In this document: positions 1-9,990 of the stretch, in pieces
Layout of the letters: the number at the start of each line of letters is the position of its first letter
How positions within the stretch are numbered: position 1 is the first letter of the stretch
DNA from: Dichetophora obliterata
Taxonomy: Eukaryota; Arthropoda; Insecta; Diptera; Sciomyzidae
Reading direction: 5' to 3'
DNA: 64,000 bases
Assembly: GCA_963920525.1 (NCBI GenBank)
Contig: OY986435.1
Span: forward strand, 304,303,408 to 304,367,407
Position numbers and translations under genes: made by a program
Notes under the pieces: model-generated
What the model saw: the letters and a program-made list of their open reading frames with translations, nothing else
Told to the model about the DNA's origin: nothing
Databases searched by the model: none

Positions 1-282
1 TCTCTTTGCAAGACAATGCAATGCAATTTTGAGGAGTTACGCTTCGAACTGCTTCCTCATCACCCATGCTCACCAGATTTGGCCCCTAGCGACTATTATC
101 TGTTTCCAAACTTAAAAATATGGCTCCTGGGAAGGAGATTTGCAACAAATGAACAGGTGGAATTATAAACTGTAGCTTATTTAGGAGATCTTGAGAAATC
201 TTACTATTCAAAGGGCATCGTAATGTTAGAAAATTTTTGGAATTGCTGTATCGAGCTGAAAGGGGACTATGTGGAAGAATAA
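1..282 (+). pseudogene. mariner-type transposase, C-terminal fragment
   Basis: Frame 1 read from the window edge gives the C-terminal end of a Tc1/mariner-superfamily (mariner-like) transposase. The hallmark is HPCSPDLAPSDYYLF near codons 21-35, which in this family carries the last catalytic Asp of the DDE/D triad. It is followed by a typical ...KSYYSKG...ELKGDYVEE tail and a stop at 280-282. An in-frame TAA at 166-168 breaks the frame, so this is a dead copy. The N-terminal helix-turn-helix and first catalytic residues lie outside the window or are lost. The transposase would cut and paste its own element; this copy cannot. Confidence 0.85.
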
Positions 283-1058
283 ACAATAATTTTGTCAAAA
301 ATCGTGTGGTTTCTTTGTTAAGTCGGCAGCATCTTGAACGCCTATGTAAATTTACTCTGCGAAACGTCGTTGTTGTCGTCTTTGTGCATTACGCCTGAAA
401 CAGTTCAACAAACAGTGATGAAATAAAGCTCATCTACAGTGCTTGTTATAACTAAATATATACTATATACATATATTTTTTTTCTCCTTCTCTCTACGTT
501 ATATCTTTCTTCTCTCCCCGAGGACGTAACGTGATGCGAACAACGTCACGCAATCAAAAGTTTTTTCGCAACAAAACAGTTCACATGAGAACAAGATTTG
601 TAGTTGGTATCACCAACCCATAAAATCTATATTGTGCCAAGCTTTAAAAATAGTTTTTACCAAAATATTAACATGTTTTCCATCTAATAATTGAAAAAAT
701 TGTATCACAAAAAGTGTGATATTTCAACGTTAGTTAACTTTTAATGTCACTCACCGAGTCTCAAAGCCTCGATTTTAAATAAAATTACAAGAGTCAATCA
801 CTGAGTATTCGAGACAGGAATGAGAACACAAGTTCTTCATTTATACTTCGTTTACATACGAGATTAAAACAAGCAAGATTTAGAAAATCTCCTTTTGTAA
901 TCTACACTGTTTACACTAGTGTGTAAGAGATTAATTTTGACAGTTCGTTGCTTCGTTTTGTTTTGTTTTGTTTTAGGTTAGGGCTATGTTATGAAGGCGG
1001 TCAAAGGCACGTCATGAATTGTGGTTGTTACAATGACCCCTTTCAGATTGTTCAAGAA

Positions 1059-1497
1059 TTGAATTCAATTTTCATAGTTTGTAGGCAATTCGCCGCAAAT
1101 CGGAAGCGACGAAAGGGAGAAAAAGTTGACGGTACCGGTGTCTCTGTACCGTCAACTTTTTCGTGTTCCTTTTGTGCTTTTCTCATTTTTTGCAGATTGC
1201 TTCATTTTCTTTTTTGTGTATCGGCATGCGTTTGATGTACTGAAAATTGAAAACAAGTTATTTTGTTGAATTATTTTCGATATTTATTTATAATAAGCAT
1301 ATTTCCATTGCTTATGAATTATAATTAATATTTTACGAACAATTTTAAGCTGTTGATGCAATCGCTTTTGTTTTTAAGAAAGCAAGCATAGATGACAAAC
1401 AATTGAATTCAATTCTAGACAAATGTGAAAGCTTTCGTCAAGTCCAAAAGAGAACGTAAAAAAAAATTGAATTCAATTCTTAAACAATGTGAAAGGG
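1059..1497. repeat. three copies of TTGAATTCAATT
   Basis: The 12-bp palindrome TTGAATTCAATT occurs at 1059-1070, 1403-1414 and 1467-1478. The last two copies share a longer context: each is followed by a short spacer and then AATGTGAAAG, making a diverged direct repeat of about 32 bp. This may be a remnant of an internally repeated element. The function is unknown. Confidence 0.6.
1120..1161. repeat. perfect 16-bp inverted repeat (hairpin)
   Basis: AAAAAGTTGACGGTAC at 1120-1135 is exactly reverse-complemented at 1146-1161, with a 10-base spacer. The inner stem (GTTGACGGTAC) is not low-complexity, so chance is unlikely. No transposon ends are recognised around it. Confidence 0.8.
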
Positions 1498-2291
1498 GAA
1501 AATGTAAATGGGAACTTTGGAACAAAAAAAAAAAAAAAATTATTGTGCATATATCACTGAGGTAGTTTGTCGATGAATTTACATTTATCAATCACCAGAC
1601 TAAGGCTATATGTCTAAAAATTGGTATGGTTCGCTTGACAGATGATATTGACACCTGTCTTCAAGCACTGGTACTTATTGGTCGACCCTTGAAATTCAAA
1701 ATATTTCAAATAGATGGCCTGGTTCTTAGTATTAACAAAGTCTGAAAACTTAAATTAAAAACTTTTTACTATAACATTTTTGGTAAACTATAACTTATTG
1801 GTTAATTGAGATATTAAAACTTTTACCTACTAAGGGTTAAAAAACAGTCCAAAAAGAAAGAGTTGCACAGTTTTTTGAAGAAACATTTTATGTTCGGGGT
1901 TCAAATATTTCTTCCAAATATATTTGACTTATTTGTGCAAAAACATTCGGTATGCGAATTTACTTTTCATGCAATGTTAATAGTTTAATAGTTTTCATCT
2001 GTTGTGTTAGTCATGTGATATGTTTTTTTTACATGTAAGCGGGCCATAATTTATGGTCTCAGAAAGAAAATTATTAATCGCTTATTATTTTCAAATCAAC
2101 ATCAGATTTTTAAGCAAAACTTTTGTAAGATTTTTAAAATTGTAGCAAAATTTGGCATATGACAGTGTTCATATATTTTTAAGTTTATGAAAAATAGTAT
2201 CGCTTTGGTTTTTTTTCCATTCAGCTATTTGCGTACGCTTTATTATCAATTCCAAACTATTTTTTCCTTTTAATTCTTCTCATTAATTTAG

Positions 2292-2477
2292 CAGCCTAAA
2301 ATGATTGTTTTTCCTAAAATTTCAATCAAGTCCTGTGAAGGTCCTGTCATTGTACGCGAACGTGAGAAAATACTCGACGAAAAAATTGTGCGGCGCACTG
2401 AAGAGGTTGCGTGTCCTGTAACAGGACGTCCTCAATTGCGCACGGTTGAGTATATTGAGAAAATCATTGAAACTGAG
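2292..2477 (+). CDS. internal coding exon of an acidic, unrecognised protein
   Basis: A 186-nt exon of 62 codons. A strong pyrimidine tract (2260-2288) leads to TTTAG|CAG|CC. This is a tandem NAG-NAG acceptor, so the exon may start at 2292 or 2295. The donor is ACTGAG|GTTAGA after 2477. The encoded piece is charged and lysine/glutamate-rich, with motifs VREREKILDEKIVRRTEE and CPVTGRPQLRTVEYIEK. It ends in phase 0, exactly the phase at which the exon at 25983 begins, and the joined peptide runs on smoothly (IIETE then VETCREK). The ATG at 2301 has a fair context (CTAAAATG), but the pyrimidine tract argues for an internal exon. I do not recognise the family. Confidence 0.72.
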
Positions 2478-4238
2478 GTTAGATACATATTAAAACAAAA
2501 CAATTTTTTGTTTGCAAAACTACGCAATTCTACCCACACACATATTGTACATAGAACATAATTGGTTTAAATTTTCAAAATTCACCCTTATTGTGTAGCG
2601 TGTGCTTCATATATATGTATAAATATATTTTGAAAAAGATAAATCTAGTTTATTTTTTGTAGAATTTATAAATATTGTTTAGCTGCTATTCGTATTTGTT
2701 TTGCCTTTATTTGTTAAAGAGTACGTTTTGTGCGGGTTTTTAACTGTTTCTGTTGTTCTGTTATTCTTTTATTTTTAAAATCCATATGCTGAATACTGCA
2801 CTAAAAATATCAATAGACTTGCTCACCGTAATAAAGTATTGTTCACACATTCACGCTTACAATTTGCACCTATTTTAAGGAATTTTTTCGGAAATATTAG
2901 AATTTATGCTAAATGCTTGCTAAATTTTAGGAAATATGTTGCAGATAGTGCATATATATATATTAATATAATTTAATAAATTAATATATATTAAAAGTAT
3001 TTTTAACTATAAAATCTATTGATTATGTTTTTGCATTATATCTCTCCTTCATTTGATTTGCTAAACTTCAAACAGTGTGCATAAAAATCAATGCTTTTGA
3101 GCATTTCATTCATTTCATTCATTTTTATTATTAACAAAAAACAATTTGCCATTTTGTATAGAAGTTAAGCGTGGTTTTGATATATTATACAGTGTGTTTG
3201 CTATTTAAAAGACTATTACAAAATTGATCAAACCAACTCTTAGTATAAAATAAAGTAAAGTTGCGATGCAGCTATGTTAATTAATCAATATTTCAAAACT
3301 GCAAATAATTTCAAGAGAAACGTATGTAAACTAAATACAATTAAAAAAACCCTTCAAGCACCGGGATGCATCGATTGTGCGGGTAACTTTCAGTTTCAAT
3401 ATCTTCACATTTAATTTTTTAAAAATGAGCCGCTGAAGTTAGTGTTTTTTTTTTATTTAATAAAATTCTTACTTCGCAATATTAAAGGTGTGATCACATT
3501 TTAACTAAAAGAATAATTTTTTTGTAAAATCTCAAATGATTTGAGGTTATTTGTTGCAAAAAAAAAATTGTCTAAGCACAATATTTCAGTTCTTGAAAAT
3601 CCTTGAAGGCTATGAAAATATTAAAGTTTAGGCATTGAATATGTTTTCATATCATATAAAGGCCATGTACTCCAAAAATCATCAAAAAACTCGCAGTAGT
3701 TTAGCGTCAGGTCTGAATGGGTTAAGATCGGTCAGGCAAACAGTCCATTCATGCCTTCGTCTCTATACTAAAGTAGATTTGGGCTTAATACTGTTAGAAA
3801 ATACATTTATTTTAACTGTTTGCCTTTAAAACATGTAAACAAACTTCACCGTAAGAAAAAAATAGTAACTTTTGATTTTCTACGAGGTCCCAAATAATTC
3901 AAATTCAAAATATGACAATACTATAACTTAGTAATAATAACTTAAATATAACTTAAATATAACTTAATAATAAGACAATAATAACTTTGAACAAACAATT
4001 TTAACAGAAAGAAAAAATAGTTATAGTTCCATAAAATCTATTGAAAAATAATATTTGATTTAATCAATGCCAAAGCAGCACCACCACATATTAAAAGAAA
4101 AATGTAAATGTCTTATGTATTTAATGATCGGACAGAATATGTCTAATTTAGGATTTCTTTTTATTTTATTCAGCTTTCTTTATATTTTTCTTAAATATTA
4201 ATTAGCATAAAAATATATGAATCGCAACTTTCCTTTAC

Positions 4239-4660
4239 TTCACAAATAAGAGTTTTTTTGGCCAATTTTTTAACTGTCTTACAAAATATGCTAAGTCACG
4301 TTTCAAACTCAAACCAAAGCAAAAAGAGTTTGTATTTAGCAATTCCATTTTAAACGTACCGGCCTTACGGAATGACCATATCCAATTTGGGTCAAATTTA
4401 GCATGGAGCATCACTGACGGAAATAAAAAACTTAATTCGGAGTAAAAAAGTTTGGCGTAACTTTTGGCAGAGTGCACAAAATTTACAAAAATCGGCAAAA
4501 ACGTCGAAAATCTATTTTTGCGAAAATCCATATCTCAAACACTCCTTAACCACATGCTTAGTTTGCACTGCCGTTGAAAAGGTAATTAAGCGGACTTTAA
4601 TCCAAAAATAATTTTTGAAAGTTTTGGTTATTGGCGGTTTCATCCCTTGTGGTAAGAGAA
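4239..4660 (-). repeat. dispersed repeat family A, copy 1
   Basis: The reverse strand matches 15366-15690 over about 330 bp with moderate divergence, and a shorter part matches 14148-14260. Shared landmarks are GGATTAAAGTCCG, GAGATATG, TTTTGTGCACTCTG and CATTCCGTAA. There is no coding potential. It is probably a non-autonomous transposon or a 3' end of one; the true ends are not clear. Confidence 0.7.
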
Positions 4661-5347
4661 TTGAATTCGATAAGGGGTTCGGAGAGCACCATTTAAAAAC
4701 ATAATATAATTTTTTTTTTATATCTGGTCAAATTACCTTTTTAAAAAATATAAATAACTATCCACTATCCATTTCTAATGTACGATGGGTTGGTGCTTCC
4801 GAAAACATCATTGTTTTTTTTCTATGACTCCGTTTACGAGCTTTAGTTTTTAAAAAAAAAGTTGGTTCCACTAATAATCAAACAAATAATATATCAAATT
4901 AAAACTAATAAAATTCCCTACAAACAATGCCTATTTAATTTTTTGATTCAACAGTAAGTTTCGGCGAAATAAATTAAACTTTTGAGGATTTTTCGTGTTT
5001 AAAAAAAAAAAATGTAAAAAAGATACAAAACTAATTGAAAATTTAGTTTAGAAATCAATATATTTTGTTAGGTTTGATATTTTTTGCTTAAAGCTTGTAC
5101 TTTTCCGAAAAAAAGATATTGTTGAAGAAAATCTATTTAGATATGGAAAGTTGTGTTTAATTGAACAAAAGCACCCAAATTGAGTGATTGTCTATTTATG
5201 CATTTCGTCTTATTTTATTGTCATATAAATACATAACAATTAAGGAAATATGTAGGTAAAATAATTTTTTTTTAAATTTTTTTTGTTCATAAGTCCATAA
5301 GTGTCAAATCAGGTGTTTTGAAAAAGAAAACAAAAGATACAGTTAAA

Positions 5348-5531
5348 CATGCTACAGTAAAACCAGGCTCACGACCGCCGCAACGGAATAAATTAGTTTG
5401 CTTGGTACAATAAAACTAGGTAGGCTCTTGACTGAAAGTGCAACCGCTTATACTGTCAAAACTAAATGGAATTCATTTGTTTGCATGCTACAATAAAACC
5501 AGGTAGAGCGCGACCGTCAAAGCGAAACGCC
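5348..5531. repeat. imperfect tandem repeat with ACAATAAAACCAGG motif
   Basis: Three diverged units begin at about 5348, 5405 and 5490. Each has CTACARTAAAACCAGG or a close variant followed by a CGACCG/TTGACT segment. It lies just beyond the left end of the Ty3/gypsy relic. Function unknown. Confidence 0.55.
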
Positions 5532-5610
5532 TGATTTTTACACTAATAACCATGAGATGGAGCTTTGTGAAGATTGAACATTATTTTCTACGTTTTCTAT
5601 TTTTCCTACA

Positions 5611-6806
5611 CTAACTTATTTCCATATTATTATGTATCAAGTAGGCAATGAAACACCGTTCTGAACGCCTAGGGATTTGATCATCTAAATCGGATTCATA
5701 CCGTCTACGCTTAATTGTATTTTCTTTTAAATTAGGTTTGATATTAATAAAAACATCTGTTGGCGCATTGAAACCTAATTGGCAATTAATTTTAGCTTTC
5801 CTTAGTTGTGATATATGGACATTTCTAAAATTATCATTCACTTTTAATCGGTATATAACATTTCCCAATTTACCTTCAATAAATCCATGTACCCATTTAT
5901 ATGAAAACTGAGTTTTCAGTTTATATAATATCCTTTCCCCCTTTTTAAAAAAATGTTTTAACGTGATTTTCTTCTTTATAACAACTATCATCTTTTTTCC
6001 TTTCAAAATTGGGGCTGTCTCGAACTGTAGGATTTATATTATCTAAAAGTGTTCTAGGCCTATATTTAAATAACAAATCATTTGGAGCTAATGACTTAAC
6101 TAAACTTGGTGTTGACCTATATTTTAATAAAAATCTCTGAAGCAAAAGGTTTATCGGCAAAGTTATGTTTCTGGAATCCATTAGCATCTTTTTTAACCCC
6201 GTCTTCACAGTTTGCACACCTCTCTCAGCTGCACCATTTGATTTATGATGATATGGTGGACTATTCAGACAACTCAGCAGAACTAAATGGTGGGCCGTTA
6301 TCTGAAACTATTGTGCTAGGAAGTCCAAAATATGCGAATATATTTCGCAGTTCATTTACAAGTGAACTAATGTTAGTACTGGACATTATTTTTACGTCAA
6401 TCCATTGACTATACGCATCATTTACTATAAGAAAATTATGGTTGTTGAAATAAAAGAAATCCAAATATATACGCATGAAAAATTTCTGTGCATTAGGCCA
6501 TGGGTGGTGATAGTTCGATATGGGCTTTTTATGAGAATATTCACAAGCTTCACATGTTGAAATGTAGTCTTGGATATCTCTATCCATTCCAGGCCACCAA
6601 AAATAACTTCTGGCTAACATTTTTGTTCGCACAATACCAATATGCGTGTCATGTAAGTTTTCGAGAATCCGTTCATGCAGTTTTTCCGGTAAAATTACTC
6701 TTTGACCCATGTAAATACAACCATTATCTTCAATAAGATCCATTTTCCTATCAAAATAAGGTTTCAGAAAGTGAGACACTGTTTGTGGCCAGCCTTCCCG
6801 CATCAT
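5611..6806 (-). pseudogene. integrase region of Ty3/gypsy element
   Basis: Minus-strand frames give a gypsy-type integrase. It has an N-terminal H2C2 zinc-binding module (LHDTHIG ... YISTCEAC, about 6540-6640) and a core with the first Asp in IYLDFF and the second in IVSDNGPPF. The third acidic residue lies in the NGAAERGVQT stretch near 6220-6240, across a frame change. A basic C-terminal segment follows (KKGERILYKLK, later VHISQLRKAK). Integrase joins the DNA copy to the host genome. The frame breaks near 6217-6270 and again near 5945-6006. The last residues read into the 3' LTR stump, so the natural C-terminus is lost. Confidence 0.85.
5628..5659 (-). repeat. 32-bp stump of the 3' LTR
   Basis: Identical over 32 bases to 9653-9684, the last bases of the 5' LTR in element orientation. 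It is fused directly to the C-terminal part of the integrase region, so the rest of the 3' LTR is gone. Confidence 0.75.
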
Positions 6807-7507
6807 TTCTTTAACATTTCGAAGTTTCCAATCTTTTTGGGTTTCCTCCCTAATATCCTTAATATCAATATTATCAAAATCAAAGCTTTGAATAAAGTGA
6901 ACACTCTCATCTTCACACCCTGTATTTTGTTGAATCCACTTCGCCGTGATAATGCATCCGCGTTAGTCATATTTGAAGCTTTTTTATAAATAATTTTATA
7001 TTGATACATGCTTAACAAAACTGCCCACCGACATAGCCTACTAGCAGCCAAAGTTGGATTCTGTTAATTCGGATTAAATATTTCGCGCAACGGTTGGTGA
7101 TCAGAATATATTGTGAATTCTTTTCCATAAATATATTTATGGAACTTTTTCACTCCAAAAATTATAGCTAATGCCTCGCTATGTAGTTGCGAATAGTTTT
7201 GCTCAGCGGAGCTTAGTGTGCTTGATGCTAATAAAACGGGGCGCTCAATTCCATTATACGCTTGGGACAAAATACTCGCAACACCATATGGGCTCGCATC
7301 ACAGTGCAAAATAATTTCCCTTTCTGGATCATAATGAGCTAAAATCTTATTTTCCACCAATAATATCTTGCTGCTTTGAAACGCTTCTTCGCACGTATTA
7401 GACCATTGAAAATATGCGTTTTTTTTCGTTAGTAGTCCAAGATATGACTTAAGTAGTCCAAGATATGACTTAAGTTGCATTATATTTTTTGGAAATGGTG
7501 CTTCCAT
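6803..7507 (-). pseudogene. RNase H domain and connection of Ty3/gypsy element
   Basis: Minus-strand reading 7507 to 6803 covers the end of the RT connection (LKSYLGLL) and a gypsy RNase H. Acidic active-site residues are visible in ILHCDASPYG, LHSEALA and YSDHQPL, followed by KKASNMTNADALSRR, the usual link to integrase. A stop at about 7062 splits the region. A 21-bp tandem duplication at about 7434-7474 repeats LKSYLGL in frame. RNase H would degrade the RNA template during reverse transcription. Confidence 0.85.
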
Positions 7508-7572
7508 AATTGCAGATATTTTCTTTTTGCTTGGTTTAATACCGTCTTTAGAAATAATATGACCTAAGTACT

Positions 7573-8326
7573 CTATACTGGTCTTAAAAATTCACACTTC
7601 TCCTTATTAACCCGGACCTTGTGCTTTTCTAATCTTTCTAGAACTCGTAACAAATTTGACTGACAATCTTCTAAATTTTGTCCACCAACCAGAATATCGT
7701 CTAAATAACATTGGAATCGACCAATTCCTTGCAAAATATTGTCCATTATTGACTGAAATATTGCTGGCGCACACTTGACGCCAAATATTAATCTTTGAAA
7801 TCTAAATAAACCTCTATGAGTGTTGATTGTCAAAAATTCTTGACAATCTTCTTCTACCTCAACCTGCTGATACGCACCTTGTAAGTCTAAAACACAAAAA
7901 TAAGTGCAATTAGCGAGAGAAGCAAAAATGTCATCGCATCTCGGCAATGGATAAGTGGTCAGTACGAACAAAGTTATTAATTGTTACCTTACAGTCTACA
8001 CAAATTCGTATGCTTCCATTGCTTTTATGCACAACTACAATCGGCGAGGCCCAATCACTATATCGTACTGGATACAATATTTTGTTCTTAACTAGACTAT
8101 TTAGCTCGACCTCAACTTTATCACGTAATCCAAATAGCACGCTATATGGTTTACAAAATATAGGAGTCGCATTCTCTTTCATAATAATTTGTGCCTTAAA
8201 TCCATTTATACATTCTGTTTTGTTGCCATCAAAAACACTCGAAAAATTTGTATGTAACTCAATAACTTGTCCGATATCTTCTACTTTACCACACAGTCTC
8301 GAAGGCACAAATATTTCTCTCCACAC
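7573..8326 (-). pseudogene. reverse transcriptase of Ty3/gypsy element
   Basis: Two overlapping minus-strand frames (8326-7931 and 7971-7573) together make a gypsy reverse transcriptase. They show DWASPIVVVHKSNGSIRICVDC, then LPRCDDIFASLANC, VLDLQGAYQQV (first catalytic Asp), FGVKCAPAIFQ and the CYLDDILVGG active-site box (YxDD). All catalytic aspartates survive. One frameshift near 7931-7971 separates the fingers from the palm, so the copy is dead despite intact motifs. Confidence 0.9.
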
Positions 8327-8447
8327 ATAATTTATCTAACCACGATCTACCTAACAATGGCACAAATTTTTTCTCTCTTTCAACCACCAATAGTTCCAAG
8401 TCCGAAAAATTTTCACTTTGAAATGTATTCACCGAAACCTTAATAAA

Positions 8448-8642
8448 TCACACAACTTTAATACTGTCGCCTGAAATAAAATGCAATAATTTATCTGTTT
8501 TAATTAATTGGCAATCGGAAAATTTTGAAACATATAAATCCATATGTATAATTGAACTGCATGCCCCAGTATCAATTTCCATTTTAAGTAAAAAGGAATT
8601 ACAAAATATATCAATATATAGTGTTAAGTTATTTATATGCAA
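8448..8642 (-). pseudogene. aspartic protease of Ty3/gypsy element
   Basis: The minus-strand reading contains MEIDTGACSSII, the D-T-G active-site loop of retroviral-type aspartic proteases, about 22 residues into the open segment. The reading is continuous upstream with the CCHC zinc-knuckle segment (8700-8840). A stop follows KVV, before the reverse transcriptase. It would process the Gag-Pol polyprotein. Confidence 0.8.
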
Positions 8643-8699
8643 GGTATTTATACATAAATTATTTATCGTTGGACTCTCTTCATTGCTTAAATGACTAAC

Positions 8700-9440
8700 T
8701 CTCTTATAATTATAGTTTTTACGGTCAAATTTACGATTTACGAAAGTCTTACTCTCAGTCTCTGCCTTAAGATAACAGTATTTTTGAATATGCCCATACT
8801 TATTACAGTAATAACATTTGACATCCGAATTTGTATATGTACGTCGTACATTCTTGTCAAAATCTCTTGATCTCTCTGGAACCTATTGATGATGGATTGT
8901 ATTTACTTCAGCTGCTTGCGGTGACATCTTTTTAAGTTCTTCATCTAACATTTCCATTTTTAATGCAGTTTCACAAGCCTCGTCAAAACTTAGGTCGTCT
9001 GCATCAATAAGTTTTGATTGAATCTTCTTGTTGTGTATACCCATTAAGAGTCGGTCTTTTAGCGCATCTTTCAAATTATTACCATAACTGCAACTACTCG
9101 CCAATTCTTTAATAGCAATAATAAAATCCGAAATACTCTCTTCAAAAGTCTGCGCTCTATTAAGAAATTTAAACCTTTCTGCTGTCGTATTTTTCTTTTT
9201 ATTAAAATGTGATTGGAGAATTGCCACTACGTCTGCATATTTAAGATCTTCAATTATCTTTGGTGATGCCAACATTTTAAGAACTTTGTGTAGCTCGCAA
9301 CCACAAACGCTTATTAAAAATCATATCTTTTCATCATCTGCTGTCATTTTATTTATCTTCAGCATGTGATGTAATCGTTCGATGTAGCATTCCAAGCTTT
9401 CACCAACATTATAACTTTCAATACGACCCACAATTGTCAT
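8700..9440 (-). pseudogene. Gag (capsid and nucleocapsid) of Ty3/gypsy element
   Basis: Minus-strand reading starts near an ATG at 9438-9440 (MTIVGRIESYN). It runs through a Mag-type capsid region (CELHKVLKMLASPK, AERFKFLNRAQTFEES, LKDRLLMGIHNKKIQ) to a stop after NTIHHQ at about 8880. The same frame then resumes with a canonical CX2CX4HX4C zinc knuckle (CYYCNKYGHIQKYC, about 8775-8815), the RNA-binding nucleocapsid. An additional in-frame stop lies near 9325. Gag would form the particle in which reverse transcription takes place. Confidence 0.85.
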
Positions 9441-9652
9441 TGTTCTTCTTCCGTTATTTGCTTCACGTGTTCATTAAAACAAGCTTGGTTATACTATTTT
9501 AGTAAGTGTAATATAGTTTTAATATTAAACACGTAATTGTCCAATTTAGCAGCTATGTTTTTATTAACTGTTCAATTAGCTCTTTAATTAACTATGAAAC
9601 TGTTTAAATAAATATTTGCTTTAATATAACGTGTTTTAACCTCGTCGCCAAA

Positions 9653-9990
9653 TATTATGTATCAAGTAGGCAATGAAACACCGTGGTAGTTGGCTTAAGA
9701 TTGATTTATTAAAACATAACTTACAACTAGGAAGAATACATTATCATCTGAGAGTAATAATAACAGTACCTAACGAAAGAGTATAACCTAATTACAATTA
9801 GAGATATCAATATAATTTAACTGCATACATATCAAATATAATATTTGAATCTCTATTTTTCGTTGTGCGTACTTCATTTTCTTCGTTAATACGCCCTTGT
9901 AAAGTGCTTTAATCTATGCACATTCTGAAAATTTCACAAAAAGTTTTTCGAAAGAAATATCAACTGTCTACAAGTAGGAAGAAAATATAA
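9653..9990 (-). repeat. 5' LTR of the Ty3/gypsy relic (outer end uncertain)
   Basis: On the minus strand the region ends in the 32-bp sequence shared with 5628-5659 and abuts the putative primer-binding site TGGCGACGAGG (about 9641-9651). It contains AATAAA on the minus strand near 9702-9708, as expected for an LTR polyadenylation signal. With no intact partner LTR, its start cannot be fixed. Confidence 0.55.

Larger units (their letters stand above)
283..2291. other. non-coding AT-rich sequence upstream of the first exon seen
   Basis: No gene-like frame. Apart from the hairpin at 1120-1161 and the repeated EcoRI-type palindromes at 1059-1478, it holds a GTTTT run near 946-975 and A/T-rich filler. 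It is probably intronic or upstream sequence of the gene whose exon starts at 2292. Confidence 0.5.
5628..9990 (-). mobile_element. decayed Ty3/gypsy retrotransposon (Mag-like)
   Basis: Reading on the minus strand from about 9990 to 5628 the order is LTR, gag, CCHC zinc knuckle, protease, reverse transcriptase, RNase H, integrase. This is the Ty3/gypsy gene order, with no env. A 32-bp sequence (9653-9684) marking the end of the 5' LTR recurs at 5628-5659 at the far end of the integrase region, so almost the whole 3' LTR is missing. Just inside the 5' LTR is TGGCGACGAGG, a likely primer-binding site. Gag resembles the Mag clade (SVCGCELHKVLK, RFKFLNRAQ). Several frameshifts and stops show it is inactive. 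The outer limit of the 5' LTR (about 9990) is an estimate. Confidence 0.85.

Noticed and set aside
3635..3829. 64-codon open frame in the intron
   Set aside because: Low-complexity AT-rich context, no splice-site support and no recognisable motif.
6106..6408. Plus-strand open frames across the gypsy integrase (also 6500-6989 and 7947-8330)
   Set aside because: Shadows of the minus-strand integrase and reverse transcriptase, which carry all conserved motifs.
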